This document shows positions 23,866 to 33,011 of a DNA stretch of 64,000 bases, piece after piece. A program made the translations under genes and the position numbers. This stretch comes from JANQMY01 sp965228775 (lineage in GTDB: Bacteria; Pseudomonadota; Alphaproteobacteria; JANQMY01). The notes under the pieces are model-generated. The model ran no database searches. It saw only the letters and a list, made by a program, of their open reading frames with translations, and had not been told where the DNA came from. Position 1 is the first letter of the stretch, and each line of letters opens with the position of its first letter. Location: contig OZ245840.1 in the NCBI GenBank assembly GCA_965228775.1, positions 992,001-1,056,000 on the forward strand, written 5' to 3'.

Positions 23866-24639
23866 CTAGGCCGCCGGCGCGCTCGCTTTCGCCTTATCCA
23901 CCCCATCCGCGGACCATTGGATGCCCCGCCGGAGAAGGTCGTAGAACACGGGAAGATCCCAAGAGCATCTTTCGATCTCCGGGTAATAATCGGTAATCGG
24001 GACCATATCGTAATGGCCACGGCAATGACCCAGCGTCAAATACAACACCTGCCCCTTGCCCACATTGTGGGTGTAATAGACCAGTTGTCTTTCGTCGTCG
24101 GTCCAATCTTCATCCACAAAGCCTTCGGCTTTGCCGATGAACTTTGTCTCCAACAGAGCATGAAGGTCACCATGATAATCGCTTAGGTAAAGCTCATCAG
24201 TTGCTTCAAATGGCTCCACGCCCTTTACCAGCGGATGGTCCGGATCTGAAACCTGCACGGTGTAAGGTGCGATTGGTGGGTGGGCGATGAACTGGCTGCC
24301 CAGCGTTTCCATCATAATGGGGGCTTCGCGCGGACTGTTAACCCGTCCGTCTTCCAAAAACCGCAGGATTGAGTTTGTCCCGTGAAGGGCGAACCAGGTT
24401 TTTCCACTCTCCACATACTCACGCAGAGCTTTCTGCGTCGCTTCGGGAGGGGTCACATCGCAGGTGTAGGTGATCAGGAAGTCTGCTTCTTTGATACCGT
24501 CGATGTCGCTGTAGTCCGGTGCCACAATGGTTCGGATGCGCTCATTTTCTGCAAGCAGCTTTAGAATTTCCAGACGTGCAAAATCTATGTCGTGATACTT
24601 GCCGCCGGCCACGAAATACGCACTGATCTTCCCGCCCAT
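23866..24639 (-). CDS. ThuA-like domain protein
   Basis: 257 residues, class I glutamine amidotransferase-like fold of the ThuA family (trehalose-utilisation related; catalytic role mostly unknown). It shows VAGGKYHDIDFARLEILKLL at the start, YVESGKTWFALHGTNS in the middle and GKGQVLYLTLGHCRGHYD near the end, a layout shared with sugar-pathway ThuA proteins. The frame extends 108 bases upstream, but that part contains the terminator of the preceding SDR gene, so the ATG at 24639 is chosen. A second ThuA/SDR pair is at 47258-48925. Confidence 0.8.
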   Translation of the reverse strand: MGGKISAYFVAGGKYHDIDFARLEILKLLAENERIRTIVAPDYSDIDGIKEADFLITYTCDVTPPEATQKALREYVESGKTWFALHGTNSILRFLEDGRVNSPREAPIMMETLGSQFIAHPPIAPYTVQVSDPDHPLVKGVEPFEATDELYLSDYHGDLHALLETKFIGKAEGFVDEDWTDDERQLVYYTHNVGKGQVLYLTLGHCRGHYDMVPITDYYPEIERCSWDLPVFYDLLRRGIQWSADGVDKAKASAPAA

Positions 24640-24672
24640 TTTTTTCGCCTTTTTTTGGAGCCGATAGAATGC

Positions 24673-24707
24673 AAAAATGGCGGCGTGCATATTTGCACAC
24701 CGCCATT
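24673..24707 (-). terminator. Terminator of the SDR gene
   Basis: AATGGCGG (24676-24683) and CCGCCATT (24700-24707) enclose GTGCA/TGCAC; the minus strand reads into TTTTTG. It excludes the long form of the ThuA frame. Confidence 0.8.
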
Positions 24708-24718
24708 CTTCGTCGTAA

Positions 24719-25480
24719 TTAGTACTGAACGCCTTTCGTAAAGCCACCGTCGATGATCACATTCGTACCGGTGGTGAATGCCGATGCGGGGCTTGCAAGG
24801 AAGGTCACTGCCTTAGCAACATCTTCCGCGGCGCCCATACGGCCCATTGGGATTTGCGCCAATGTGGAATCGTAGAAATCGGTCATATTGTCTTTAATGA
24901 AATTCCACGGGCCGCCCTTCACAAAGATCGGTCCCGGCGAAACCGTATTGAAGCGCACATTGTCGCCAGCGTTTGCGACAGCCATGTTCTTCGAATAGGT
25001 GATGAGGCTGGCCTTCATGGCATTGTAAGGGCCAGGCGCGCCGAAACATTCAAGAGCGGCTGTCGTTGAGATGAACACAACAGATCCGCCATCGCCTTCT
25101 TTAAGAGCAGGCAGAGCCGCTTCGACACACCGCACCGTTCCCATGACGTCGCCTTCGAAATTAGCTTTCCAAGCATCTTCGTCGGTTCCGCCGCCACCGC
25201 CGGACACGTTAGACACCAAAATATCCAAACCGCCGAGGTCTTTGGTCGCGCTTGCAATCCAGGACTTGAGCCCATCACCGTCCATGACGTCTACCGTTGC
25301 CCCCAGCGCATTGACGCCCTTCGCTTTGAGCGCACCAACGGCTTCCTCAACCTGTTCCGCATTCCGCGCACAAATTGCAACATCGACGCCTTCGTCAGCC
25401 AACTGTTCCGCAATTGCACGACCGATACCACGCGTACCGCCGGTTACAATTGCCTTCTTACCTTTCAATCCGAGATCCAT
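24719..25480 (-). CDS. Short-chain dehydrogenase/reductase (SDR)
   Basis: 253 residues. The cofactor motif VTGGTRGIGRAIAE is near residue 12-25, catalytic serine in FISTTAALE, and YNAMK supplies the Tyr/Lys pair. The usual NNAG motif reads SNVSGG, a variant seen in several SDR subfamilies. The arginine after strand 2 (CARNAEQV) suggests NADP preference by family rule. GGAGG stands close before the ATG at 25480. The gene lies between the Rieske ferredoxin and the ThuA-like gene on the same strand and ends in its own terminator. Confidence 0.9.
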   Translation of the reverse strand: MDLGLKGKKAIVTGGTRGIGRAIAEQLADEGVDVAICARNAEQVEEAVGALKAKGVNALGATVDVMDGDGLKSWIASATKDLGGLDILVSNVSGGGGGTDEDAWKANFEGDVMGTVRCVEAALPALKEGDGGSVVFISTTAALECFGAPGPYNAMKASLITYSKNMAVANAGDNVRFNTVSPGPIFVKGGPWNFIKDNMTDFYDSTLAQIPMGRMGAAEDVAKAVTFLASPASAFTTGTNVIIDGGFTKGVQY

Positions 25481-25579
25481 TTGGTCCTCCCTGTTGTGTA
25501 AAGTGATGCGCAACTTTTGCGCGGAACTCTTTTTCCAAAAAACTATCAGTCCGACTTCAGACTGACCAGCGATTTCGCC

Positions 25580-25963
25580 TTAAACAGAACCGGTGGGAAT
25601 GCTGCCGGGCGGCATGAACGAATTTCCAACAACGACTTTCTTCTGAGGAACTGCAACGTAGACGCTCTCGTTTTCAATTTTCACATCAAACGTCTCAATA
25701 GGCAGATTTGTAGGGCCGCCTTCGGCAGCTCCGGTCGCGATGTTGAAACGCGCGCCGTGCAACGGACAGACAATCGTTCCGCGTCGCATGCGTCCGCCAC
25801 ATAAGGGGTTCATGGCATGGCTGCATTCATTTTCGATCGCAAAAAAATTTCCCTGCCATTTGCACAGCAAAATGGAGCGGCCCGCTACGTCGAAATCCTT
25901 GTAGCAGCCTTCCTCTACATCTGACGTCTTGCAGAGCTCCTTGAAATCGGCTTGCTCGCCCAT
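25580..25963 (-). CDS. Rieske [2Fe-2S] ferredoxin-like protein
   Basis: 127 residues containing a single Rieske domain. Cluster ligands are C47 and H49 (ECSHAMNPLCGG) and C66 and H69 (CPLHGARF). Stand-alone Rieske ferredoxins of this size pass electrons to ring-hydroxylating oxygenases or other monooxygenases, but no oxygenase large subunit lies in the window. It is divergent from the acyl-CoA dehydrogenase gene with 168 bases between, and 99 bases upstream of the SDR gene. The partner is unknown. Confidence 0.88.
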   Translation of the reverse strand: MGEQADFKELCKTSDVEEGCYKDFDVAGRSILLCKWQGNFFAIENECSHAMNPLCGGRMRRGTIVCPLHGARFNIATGAAEGGPTNLPIETFDVKIENESVYVAVPQKKVVVGNSFMPPGSIPTGSV

Positions 25964-26131
25964 ATCATCTTCCTAAACTTCCGCCCACGTCATTACTTGT
26001 CTTAGAAAGATAGGTCTGGCAATATTTTTTGCAAATACGATGCAGAAAATTAGCGGCGATGATCAATAGATAAAACAACAGCGCACGCTGTTCTAAAATT
26101 TCGACGCTGAAACCCGAATGGGGAGATAATC

Positions 26132-27331
26132 ATGGACCTTGCCCTGAACCCAAAAGACGAAGCCTTTCGTGAGGAAGTCCGCTCGTTTCTCGAAGAGAAC
26201 CTGACGGATGACCTTCGGCACGCGGCACGCGTCAATGCCGGTGTGTTCGCCGACGCCCCAATAAATCTTCAGTGGCAAAAGATATTGCACAAGAAGGGGT
26301 GGGTCGCCCCCTCCTGGCCGGTTGAATATGGCGGCACAGGCTGGACGGATATGCAGCGCTACATTTTCTCGTCGGAACTTGTGCGCGCGCAGGCCCCGAC
26401 ACTTTCAGCAATGGGGCTGCGCATGGCAGGGCCTGTCATTATGAAATACGGCACGCAAGAACAAAAAGACTTCTACCTGCCCCGCATTTTGTCCGGGGAA
26501 GACTATTGGTGTCAGGGTTATTCGGAACCAGGCTCCGGGTCCGACCTCGCTTCCTTACAGTGCAAAGCGGAATCCGACGGCGATGATTACATCGTGAACG
26601 GAACAAAAATTTGGACAACGCACGCCCAATTCGCCAATCGTATCTTCTGCCTTGTGCGAACAGATAATAGCGGCAAGCCCCAACAGGGTATTACCTTCCT
26701 ACTGATCGACATGGACACGCCGGGAATTAAGATTGACCCGATTATCACCATGGCGGGCGATCACGAAGTGAACCAAGTCTTCTTTGACGATGTTCGCGTT
26801 CCGAAGGAAAACCGCGTTGGCGAAGAGAATGACGGCTGGACGGTTGCTAAGTATTTATTGGAATTCGAACGTGGCGGTTCTTATGCAGCAGGGCTGGAAG
26901 TATCTCTCGAAGCGATCAAATCCACCGCGGCAAAAGAACGTCAAGACGGTGCTACACTAAAATCCGACCCGGACTTCATCCGCAGAGTGACCGAACTGGA
27001 AATCCAAATTACGTCCATAAAATATACGGAACACAGGATCATGTCGGAGCTGTCCCAGGGACAGAACCCAGGGCCCGCATCGTCAATCCTAAAAACCAAT
27101 GGCTCCGAAACCGGCCAAAAGCTTCAAGAGCTTGGCCTTGAAGCGATCGGATTTTACGCCGTACCGGACCAGAAGGCAGCACGCCATCCAAACGCAAACG
27201 AGCCGCTCATTGGGCCGGATTATGCGCTAACGCCGATGCCGCGCTATCTGAATTTCCGCGCGTCCACGATTTATGGCGGTTCGAACGAAGTTCAGCGCAA
27301 CATTATGGCGAAGATGGTACTCGGGCTTTAA
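26132..27331 (+). CDS. Acyl-CoA dehydrogenase
   Basis: 399 residues, complete FAD acyl-CoA dehydrogenase. The N-terminal helical domain is at 1-120; the middle beta domain has CQGYSEPGSGSDLAS (FAD/substrate loop) and GTKIWTTHAQ; the C-terminal helical domain ends ASTIYGGSNEVQRNIMAKM. It oxidises acyl-CoA to the 2-enoyl form, donating electrons to ETF. The size and the TIYGGSNEVQ ending fit the FadE17/FadE-like branch used for branched or ring-derived acyl-CoAs, an inference only. Its stop overlaps the convergent CoA-transferase gene by four bases. Confidence 0.92.
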   Translation: MDLALNPKDEAFREEVRSFLEENLTDDLRHAARVNAGVFADAPINLQWQKILHKKGWVAPSWPVEYGGTGWTDMQRYIFSSELVRAQAPTLSAMGLRMAGPVIMKYGTQEQKDFYLPRILSGEDYWCQGYSEPGSGSDLASLQCKAESDGDDYIVNGTKIWTTHAQFANRIFCLVRTDNSGKPQQGITFLLIDMDTPGIKIDPIITMAGDHEVNQVFFDDVRVPKENRVGEENDGWTVAKYLLEFERGGSYAAGLEVSLEAIKSTAAKERQDGATLKSDPDFIRRVTELEIQITSIKYTEHRIMSELSQGQNPGPASSILKTNGSETGQKLQELGLEAIGFYAVPDQKAARHPNANEPLIGPDYALTPMPRYLNFRASTIYGGSNEVQRNIMAKMVLGL

Positions 27332-28509
27332 CCGACCACCTTGGCTTCACGCAACGCTGAAATTCGGTCTGCTGCTATTCCGGCTTCCGCCAAGATCTCA
27401 TCTGTATGCTGACCTAACATCGGTGCAGGCCTGGAGATTGCCGCGGGCGTTGCCGCGAATTCAGGAGCCGGTCTTGGCTCCTTCATGCGGCCTGCAACCG
27501 GGTGCTGCGTTTCGATTACCGTTCCGTTGTTAATCACTTGGGGGTCATTCACGACCTGGTCCCGTTTGTTTATGCGCGCTCCCGGCACATCTTCTTCCCG
27601 CATACGCTGCACCAGATGGTCCGTGGTCATCGCGGCCATGGCTTTTTCGAATGTCTCCTGCATGAGGTCCGCATTCTTGATGCGTTCCGCCATCGTAGCC
27701 ATTTTGGGGTCTTCGGCCATGCTGTGAAGGCCGAGAGCCCTGCAAAGAGCCTGAAACTCCGCATCCGACAGAGCGGATGAAGAAACATAGCCGTCCTTGG
27801 TTTCACCGATTTTGTAGAAATCGGAAAAATCCATCGTCCGTTCGAAATCTTCCTGAAAAGTGTGGTTGTACATAGCGTCGGGCCAAAGAAACGCAATGGA
27901 TGCATCCAGCATATTTATCTTCAAATGCTGGCCGCCCTGCCCGTTCGCCTTGGCGAACAATGCCGACGTAATCGCCTGAGAGACCGTCAAGGCCGTTACC
28001 TTATCGCATATAAGTGTCTTGATCAGGGTTGGCTTGCCTGTTTCGGGGTCGGTCTGCGTGTCTGCCACGCCTGACGTCGCTTGAATGATTGCGTCATAAA
28101 CCCGTTGGTTAGCATACGGACCATCCTGGCCAAATCCGCTAATGGAGACGAATATAATATCCGGGTTCAGTTTCTTGACCTCATCGTAGCCAAACCCCAT
28201 GCGGGCGATCGCCCCTGGCCGAAAGTTTTGCACGAAGACGTCGGCGCCCTTTACCAGGTCGCGCAATACCTCTTTACCGTCGTCGGATTTGAGATCCACA
28301 GCGACGGACCTCTTGCTGCGGTTGGCAACCGCAAACATAGCGCCAATTCCGTTTCGTTGAGCTCCCAGGTAGCGCATCATATCGCCAATTCCGAGCGGCT
28401 CTACCTTTACGACATCCGCCCCTTGGTCACCCATTATCTGAGTGGCCATTGGCCCTGAAATGATCGCCGTTAAATCGACAACACGAACACCCTGTAGCGG
28501 CCCCGGCAT
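27328..28509 (-). CDS. CaiB/BaiF family (class III) CoA-transferase
   Basis: 393 residues. The N-terminus MPGPLQGVRVVDLTAIISGPMATQIMGDQGADVVKVE is the canonical class III start, followed by NRSKRSVAVDLKSDDGKEVLRDLVKGADVFVQNFRPG and the C-terminal GARINKRDQVVNDPQV and LGQHTDEILAEAG blocks. Members move CoA between acids without free CoA. It probably works with the neighbouring dehydrogenase and acyl-CoA ligase on one pathway. GGAG precedes the ATG at 28509. The donor and acceptor acids cannot be read from sequence. Confidence 0.92.
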   Translation of the reverse strand: MPGPLQGVRVVDLTAIISGPMATQIMGDQGADVVKVEPLGIGDMMRYLGAQRNGIGAMFAVANRSKRSVAVDLKSDDGKEVLRDLVKGADVFVQNFRPGAIARMGFGYDEVKKLNPDIIFVSISGFGQDGPYANQRVYDAIIQATSGVADTQTDPETGKPTLIKTLICDKVTALTVSQAITSALFAKANGQGGQHLKINMLDASIAFLWPDAMYNHTFQEDFERTMDFSDFYKIGETKDGYVSSSALSDAEFQALCRALGLHSMAEDPKMATMAERIKNADLMQETFEKAMAAMTTDHLVQRMREEDVPGARINKRDQVVNDPQVINNGTVIETQHPVAGRMKEPRPAPEFAATPAAISRPAPMLGQHTDEILAEAGIAADRISALREAKVVG

Positions 28510-28682
28510 AAACTCTCCCTCTCGCTTAAGATTCAATCGTTTTGGTAGTTTTTATTCACCATATACTGCGACGCCCAATGCGGATCGCGCAACAGGTGAT
28601 CCTTAACCTGTTTGTCCTAGGCTGGTTGTCAACCTTTATCAGGCTGATTGTTCATCGGAATTGTCAATCGCGGGACGGACGA

Positions 28683-29600
28683 ATGTCGCGACCTAAAATC
28701 GGCCTCGCTCTTGGCGGCGGCGTTGCTCGGGGCTGGGCACATATCGGCGTTTTGCGGGCCTTGAAAGAAATCGGGATCGAGCCTGACATTGTGTGCGGCA
28801 CATCCGTTGGAGCGCTCGCGGGAGGCGCTTACCTCGCCGGTCATCTCGACACGCTCGAAGACTGGGCCCGCAGCCTGACCAAACGGCGCATGCTCGGTTA
28901 TCTGGATTTCAGTTTCGGCGGCAGCAGCTTCCTGACCGGTCAACGGCTCAACAAACTCACATCGCAGTACCTCGGTGATCTGAACGTTCAAGACCTGGAC
29001 CGCCAGTTCGTCGCGGTGACCGCCGAGCTGGCGACCGGACATGAAATCTGGATCCGCGAGGGGTCATTGGTGGACGCGATCCGCGCGTCCTATGCACTGC
29101 CCGGTGTTTTTTCGCCGGTCAAAGTGGGAGGACGCTGGCTGATCGACGGCGCGTTGGTGAACCCAGTCCCGGCGTCGGTCTGCCGAGCCCTGGGCGCACG
29201 GTTGGTTATCGCCGTCAGCTTAAATGCAGACACGTTTGGCAAATCCACACTAGACGACTTCATGCTGGACGAAGAGAAACAAAATGGCGATCAAAGTCCA
29301 ACCCGCAGCGACCTCAACACCTCACTGCGCCCGGACCGTATGATTATGCGGCAGATATTCGGTAGAGGGCAGGAGACACCCGGTGTCGGCAGCATCATGC
29401 TTGGTGCACTGAATATTGTGATGGACCGTCTCTCCCGTTCCAGAATGGCGGGCGATCCGCCCGACGTTCTCATTACTCCACGGGTCGGTCACATCAGCTT
29501 GTTGGGCTTCGACCGCGCTGACGAAATGATCCGCTTGGGTCGAGAATCCGTGTTGCGCGAAATGGATGTCATCCAAGAGGCGCTTGCAGTCCTGTCCTAA
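28683..29600 (+). CDS. Patatin-like phospholipase (RssA type)
   Basis: 305 residues. The N-terminal glycine-rich oxyanion segment LALGGGVARGWAHIGVLRAL, the nucleophile elbow GTSVG (S41), and IDGALVNPVP with the catalytic Asp form the patatin Ser-Asp dyad; the overall layout matches bacterial RssA proteins. It likely hydrolyses membrane lipids or acyl esters from the cytosolic side. A longer upstream frame lacks a ribosome site, while GGGACGGACGA stands before the ATG at 28683. It converges on the CBS gene with a 6-base gap. Confidence 0.88.
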   Translation: MSRPKIGLALGGGVARGWAHIGVLRALKEIGIEPDIVCGTSVGALAGGAYLAGHLDTLEDWARSLTKRRMLGYLDFSFGGSSFLTGQRLNKLTSQYLGDLNVQDLDRQFVAVTAELATGHEIWIREGSLVDAIRASYALPGVFSPVKVGGRWLIDGALVNPVPASVCRALGARLVIAVSLNADTFGKSTLDDFMLDEEKQNGDQSPTRSDLNTSLRPDRMIMRQIFGRGQETPGVGSIMLGALNIVMDRLSRSRMAGDPPDVLITPRVGHISLLGFDRADEMIRLGRESVLREMDVIQEALAVLS

Positions 29601-29606
29601 AGCAGA

Positions 29607-30038
29607 TCAGCCGGTCGCGATGTATTCGCGCAAGTCGCGCGCCTCGCGCTCGGTTTCCTCAATACGTCTCTTGACCACGTCACCAATTGAAATGATGCCG
29701 CACAGTTTGCCATTTTCCACCACAGGCAAGTGACGGAAACGCCCGGCAGTCATTTTTTCCATTACATGGTCCACATGGTCGGATCTAACGCATGTGGCTA
29801 CTTCGGTGGTCATGTAATCCCGTGCCGGATGTTCCAATGCACCGGCACCGCCGTCGGCGACGGCACGCACAAGATCGCGTTCCGAAATAACGCCGATCAC
29901 ATCGCCGGACGGCCCAACCACGACCACCGCACCAATCTTCCGCTGCCGGAGTGTTTGCGCAATATCGCTGACCTTTTGGCCCGCTTGTACAGTGCAAACA
30001 TCCGTACCCTTTTCATTGAGAATACTGAGAACTGTCAT
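29607..30038 (-). CDS. Paired CBS-domain protein
   Basis: 143 residues, two CBS modules (about 10-60 and 75-125) and nothing else. Recognisable segments are GAVVVVGPSGDVIGVISERDLVRA and RHLPVVENGKLCGIISIGDVVK. Such stand-alone pairs bind adenosyl nucleotides and regulate partner enzymes or channels; the partner is not evident here. AGGAACGG lies before the ATG at 30038. The leader contains a stable hairpin at 30069-30100. Confidence 0.9.
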   Translation of the reverse strand: MTVLSILNEKGTDVCTVQAGQKVSDIAQTLRQRKIGAVVVVGPSGDVIGVISERDLVRAVADGGAGALEHPARDYMTTEVATCVRSDHVDHVMEKMTAGRFRHLPVVENGKLCGIISIGDVVKRRIEETEREARDLREYIATG

Positions 30039-30377
30039 CGCCGTTCCTCCTGCGCCATATCTTCGCATAAAGGGTCGTGCACTCGCAGAGCACGCCCTTT
30101 TGCCAGCCGCCGGGTGGGGATAAGCACCCGTCCAAGGCCGACCGCTGACACGGGTCCAAGGGGCCAAATAGACAAGGTTTCAGACTATCTTGACGCCCGC
30201 TTGGACATCATTTGACGAATATTCTGAGCGCGTCTTGGGCATGATGCAAGGGGGTTGGGACGCAGTTGCAGCAATATCCGGCAATATTGTTTGCACCGCA
30301 TCATATCAGCTCTTAGCGGGGCAAAGACTCTCCCAAAATCATGGGGTAAAATGGCGTTTTCGACCGGGGAGGATCTG
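30039..30377. other. Divergent gap between the CBS and DUF2157 genes
   Basis: No coding frame of merit. It carries the hairpin AAAGGG-T-CGTGC / GCACG-CCCTTT at 30069-30100, 31 bases upstream of the CBS start; on the plus strand it is followed by TTTTG. The rest shows nothing recognisable. Confidence 0.5.
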
Positions 30378-31652
30378 ATGCGCCGCGGCGCTTATCTAAG
30401 GCAATTGCAGCGAGATTTAGAAGCGTGGCTGACCGCAGGCGTTATAACAAAACAGCAAGCGGACGAAATGCTGCGCACCGCCTACCCCGCGCAAGGCTCT
30501 CGATACTCTATCCCGTTCGTGCTTGCGATGCTGGGGGCCATTCTGCTGGCATTTGGGGCGATGACCTATGTGGCGGCCAATTGGCAAGGGCTAGGCAAAG
30601 CAGAACGCTTGATTATTCTATTTGGCCTGATGGCAGCTACATACGCAACGGCAGCAGTCTTGTTCGTCCGTGCACTGCCCTCTTTTGCTCAAGCAGCTAT
30701 CTTGTTGGGGTCTGCCCTTTTTGGCGTCAACATCATGCTTTTGGGGCAGACCTATCATATGAGCGCCCACTGGCCGAACGGCATTCTCTTGTGGGCGGTA
30801 GGAACCACTGTTGCGTCTCTTTTGGTGCCGTCACGCCCCACCTTAATCCTGGCAATCCTATTGTTTGGACTTTGGACTTTCGGAGAAACATTCGAGAGCG
30901 AAGAACCGCATTTGCTTTACCTCGCACCCTTCGCGGTGCTGACATTTACCGCATGGGTGTGGAAGTGGCGGCCGGCATTGCATCTTCTTACGCTTTCCCT
31001 CCTGGTCTGGCTCGCGATCAATCTGGCTTATGAAGTGTTGGAACGCGATTGGGACGAAACGCATTTGTTTACGCTCTATGTTCTGGTCGCAATCGGCCTA
31101 TTTTCTTTCGCAAAAACAACACAGAAATACTTCTTCGAAACCGCATTGGTCCGATATGGATTCTTCGCGCTTTTCTTCAGCTTCTTCCTGTTACAACTTT
31201 CTGGCGGCACCCAAGAAAATCCGAATGCCTGGCTTCTGATGACAGCCGTACTGGCAAGTTTGTGCGCCGCGGCCATTGTTCTTGCATTGGTTGGCGACAA
31301 TATCCGTTTGCTTGACGCAGGCGTGCTGACGGGCCTGGCGGGTGCCGCCATCGCCGCGCCCTTTATCATCGATGATGCAAGACCGCTTTTGCCCTATGCC
31401 TATTCCGCATTTTTCATCGGGCTTACCGTATGGGGAGCGAAATATGGCCTCGAGAATGACGATACATTTGTCGTGAACCTCGCCTTCACAGCCTTCGGCA
31501 TTGAGGTTCTTTGGATCTATTTCGCAACCTTCAGCACGCTGCTTGATCAAGCCATCTTCTTTATCATCGGAGGCCTCATTCTCATCGGCAGCGCCATATT
31601 GCTTGAACGCGTCCGGCGGCAGTTACTCGCAAACGATGCGAAGGAAGCGTGA
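30378..31652 (+). CDS. DUF2157 multi-spanning membrane protein
   Basis: 424 residues. A cytoplasmic N-terminal helical domain (RRGAYLRQLQRDLEAWLTAGVITKQQADEML) is the DUF2157 signature, followed by about a dozen hydrophobic segments from residue 45 on (FVLAMLGAILLAFGAMTYVAANW, then LIILFGLMAATYATAAVLFV and others). Function is not established for the family. GGGGAGGA lies five bases before the ATG at 30378. It overlaps the GDYXXLXY gene at TGATG; the two families recur together in bacteria, so they probably form one membrane complex. Confidence 0.88.
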   Translation: MRRGAYLRQLQRDLEAWLTAGVITKQQADEMLRTAYPAQGSRYSIPFVLAMLGAILLAFGAMTYVAANWQGLGKAERLIILFGLMAATYATAAVLFVRALPSFAQAAILLGSALFGVNIMLLGQTYHMSAHWPNGILLWAVGTTVASLLVPSRPTLILAILLFGLWTFGETFESEEPHLLYLAPFAVLTFTAWVWKWRPALHLLTLSLLVWLAINLAYEVLERDWDETHLFTLYVLVAIGLFSFAKTTQKYFFETALVRYGFFALFFSFFLLQLSGGTQENPNAWLLMTAVLASLCAAAIVLALVGDNIRLLDAGVLTGLAGAAIAAPFIIDDARPLLPYAYSAFFIGLTVWGAKYGLENDDTFVVNLAFTAFGIEVLWIYFATFSTLLDQAIFFIIGGLILIGSAILLERVRRQLLANDAKEA

Positions 31653-32245
31653 TGTCGACACTCCTCAAAATCGCTATTGTGTTCGCCATTCAAGCGTGCC
31701 TGCTCGGTTACATGATTTGGGATCGCGTCTCCTTGCTCAAGACGGGAACGGAAGTCGAACTTCAGGTGGAGCCTGTGGATCCGAGATCCTTGTTCCGGGG
31801 CGATTACGTTATTCTTACCTATGGCATCAGCCGATTGGACACGGCGAAACTGGAAGGTGACGATGATTTCGGCCGTAACGACACGGTCTTCGTGGAACTT
31901 GTAAAAGCATCAAACCAGTGGGAAGCCGTTGCCTTATTCAAAACACTTCCGTCGACAGGGAACGCAAGCAGCTCTATTATTATTCGTGGACGGATTGAAA
32001 GTGCCTACAAGCGCGCCCCTCAAAGGCGGACCACTGAAGAGGCTGAGACGCCGGAGGGCATTGAGCTCTCGGTCGACTATGGCGTTGAAAGCTATTTCGT
32101 GCCCGAAGGCGAAGGGCGCGAGCTAGAAGATGCGCGCGACGACCGCAAAATGTCGGTTGTTCTTGCCGTTCGCCAAGACGGTAGAGCGGCCATCAAGAAG
32201 CTGATCGTCGACGGAGAGGTCTATCACGAAGAAGGTTTGTTCTAA
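31652..32245 (+). CDS. GDYXXLXY-domain membrane-anchored protein
   Basis: 197 residues. One N-terminal transmembrane helix (about 5-22) is followed by a soluble domain that contains the naming motif GDYVILTY near residue 50. A linker rich in charged residues and the end KLIVDGEVYHEEGLF complete it. Function unknown. The start ATG overlaps the stop of the DUF2157 gene, indicating translational coupling; a GTG one codon earlier is possible. Confidence 0.88.
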   Translation: MSTLLKIAIVFAIQACLLGYMIWDRVSLLKTGTEVELQVEPVDPRSLFRGDYVILTYGISRLDTAKLEGDDDFGRNDTVFVELVKASNQWEAVALFKTLPSTGNASSSIIIRGRIESAYKRAPQRRTTEEAETPEGIELSVDYGVESYFVPEGEGRELEDARDDRKMSVVLAVRQDGRAAIKKLIVDGEVYHEEGLF

Positions 32246-32265
32246 GTCGATGTAACGACAGCCCG

Positions 32266-32970
32266 TCACGCTGTTTTACGCGAAAACCAAGGAATAAGAA
32301 GCAACCCGGCCACGAAGCCACCAATATGGGCTTGGACGGCCACACTGCGTTGTTCGGCGCCCGGCTCAAGTCCATAAAGACCAACGAAAATATTGAGCGC
32401 AAACCAAATGCCCACGAAGATGATAAGGCGTGGGTCCCCTAACTTTCCCAAGGCATCGGGATCCAGCGTATTGCTGGGTCTGAAAATCAAACGAATGGCA
32501 GCGCCCATTAGTCCGGAAATAGCCCCCGACGCCCCCACCATCGGCGTGAGTTCGTGAGGATAGAACGCTAAATGCGCCAACGCCCCAAATATTCCGCATA
32601 CGAAATAAAAGACGAAGAACTGGTAACCGCCCAAATAACGTGCGACGGGGGCCCCCAGCGCCAAAAGCCAAACCGAATTCAGGCCTAAATGCATCAAGTC
32701 GGCGTGCAAAAACGTATGGGTTATGAAAGTTGAGAGCAGGGCTACCAGCGACTCGGTTTCAAGGTAGGTTGCACCATATTGGTCACCAAAGAAGCGGGCC
32801 GGTGTAAAAGCAAAATACGCGATGACTTGAGCATCCAGCCCACGGTTCATTGGGCCCGGTAAAATGAACCTGATGAAATGCACAACCGCCAACGCGGCGA
32901 GCAGGTAAACGACCGGGCCCGGTGCGTTAAACATGGGCTGGCGTTCATGAACAGAACGATAGTGAACCAT
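32266..32970 (-). CDS. Rhomboid family intramembrane serine protease
   Basis: 234 residues, six-helix rhomboid core. The serine motif GASGAISG and the histidine in AHIGGFVAG of the last helix form the catalytic dyad; TFLHADLMHLGLNSVWLLALG is the L1-loop/TM2 region. It cleaves transmembrane helices inside the inner membrane. A second rhomboid is encoded 770 bases away. Convergent with the GDYXXLXY gene. Confidence 0.9.
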   Translation of the reverse strand: MVHYRSVHERQPMFNAPGPVVYLLAALAVVHFIRFILPGPMNRGLDAQVIAYFAFTPARFFGDQYGATYLETESLVALLSTFITHTFLHADLMHLGLNSVWLLALGAPVARYLGGYQFFVFYFVCGIFGALAHLAFYPHELTPMVGASGAISGLMGAAIRLIFRPSNTLDPDALGKLGDPRLIIFVGIWFALNIFVGLYGLEPGAEQRSVAVQAHIGGFVAGLLLIPWFSRKTA

Positions 32971-33011
32971 AATAACTCTTACATGTGCATGGGCTGTACA
33001 TCTGGCAATGG

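Noticed and set aside
24640..24747. Upstream extension of the ThuA-like frame
   Set aside because: It contains the terminator hairpin and T-run of the preceding SDR gene.
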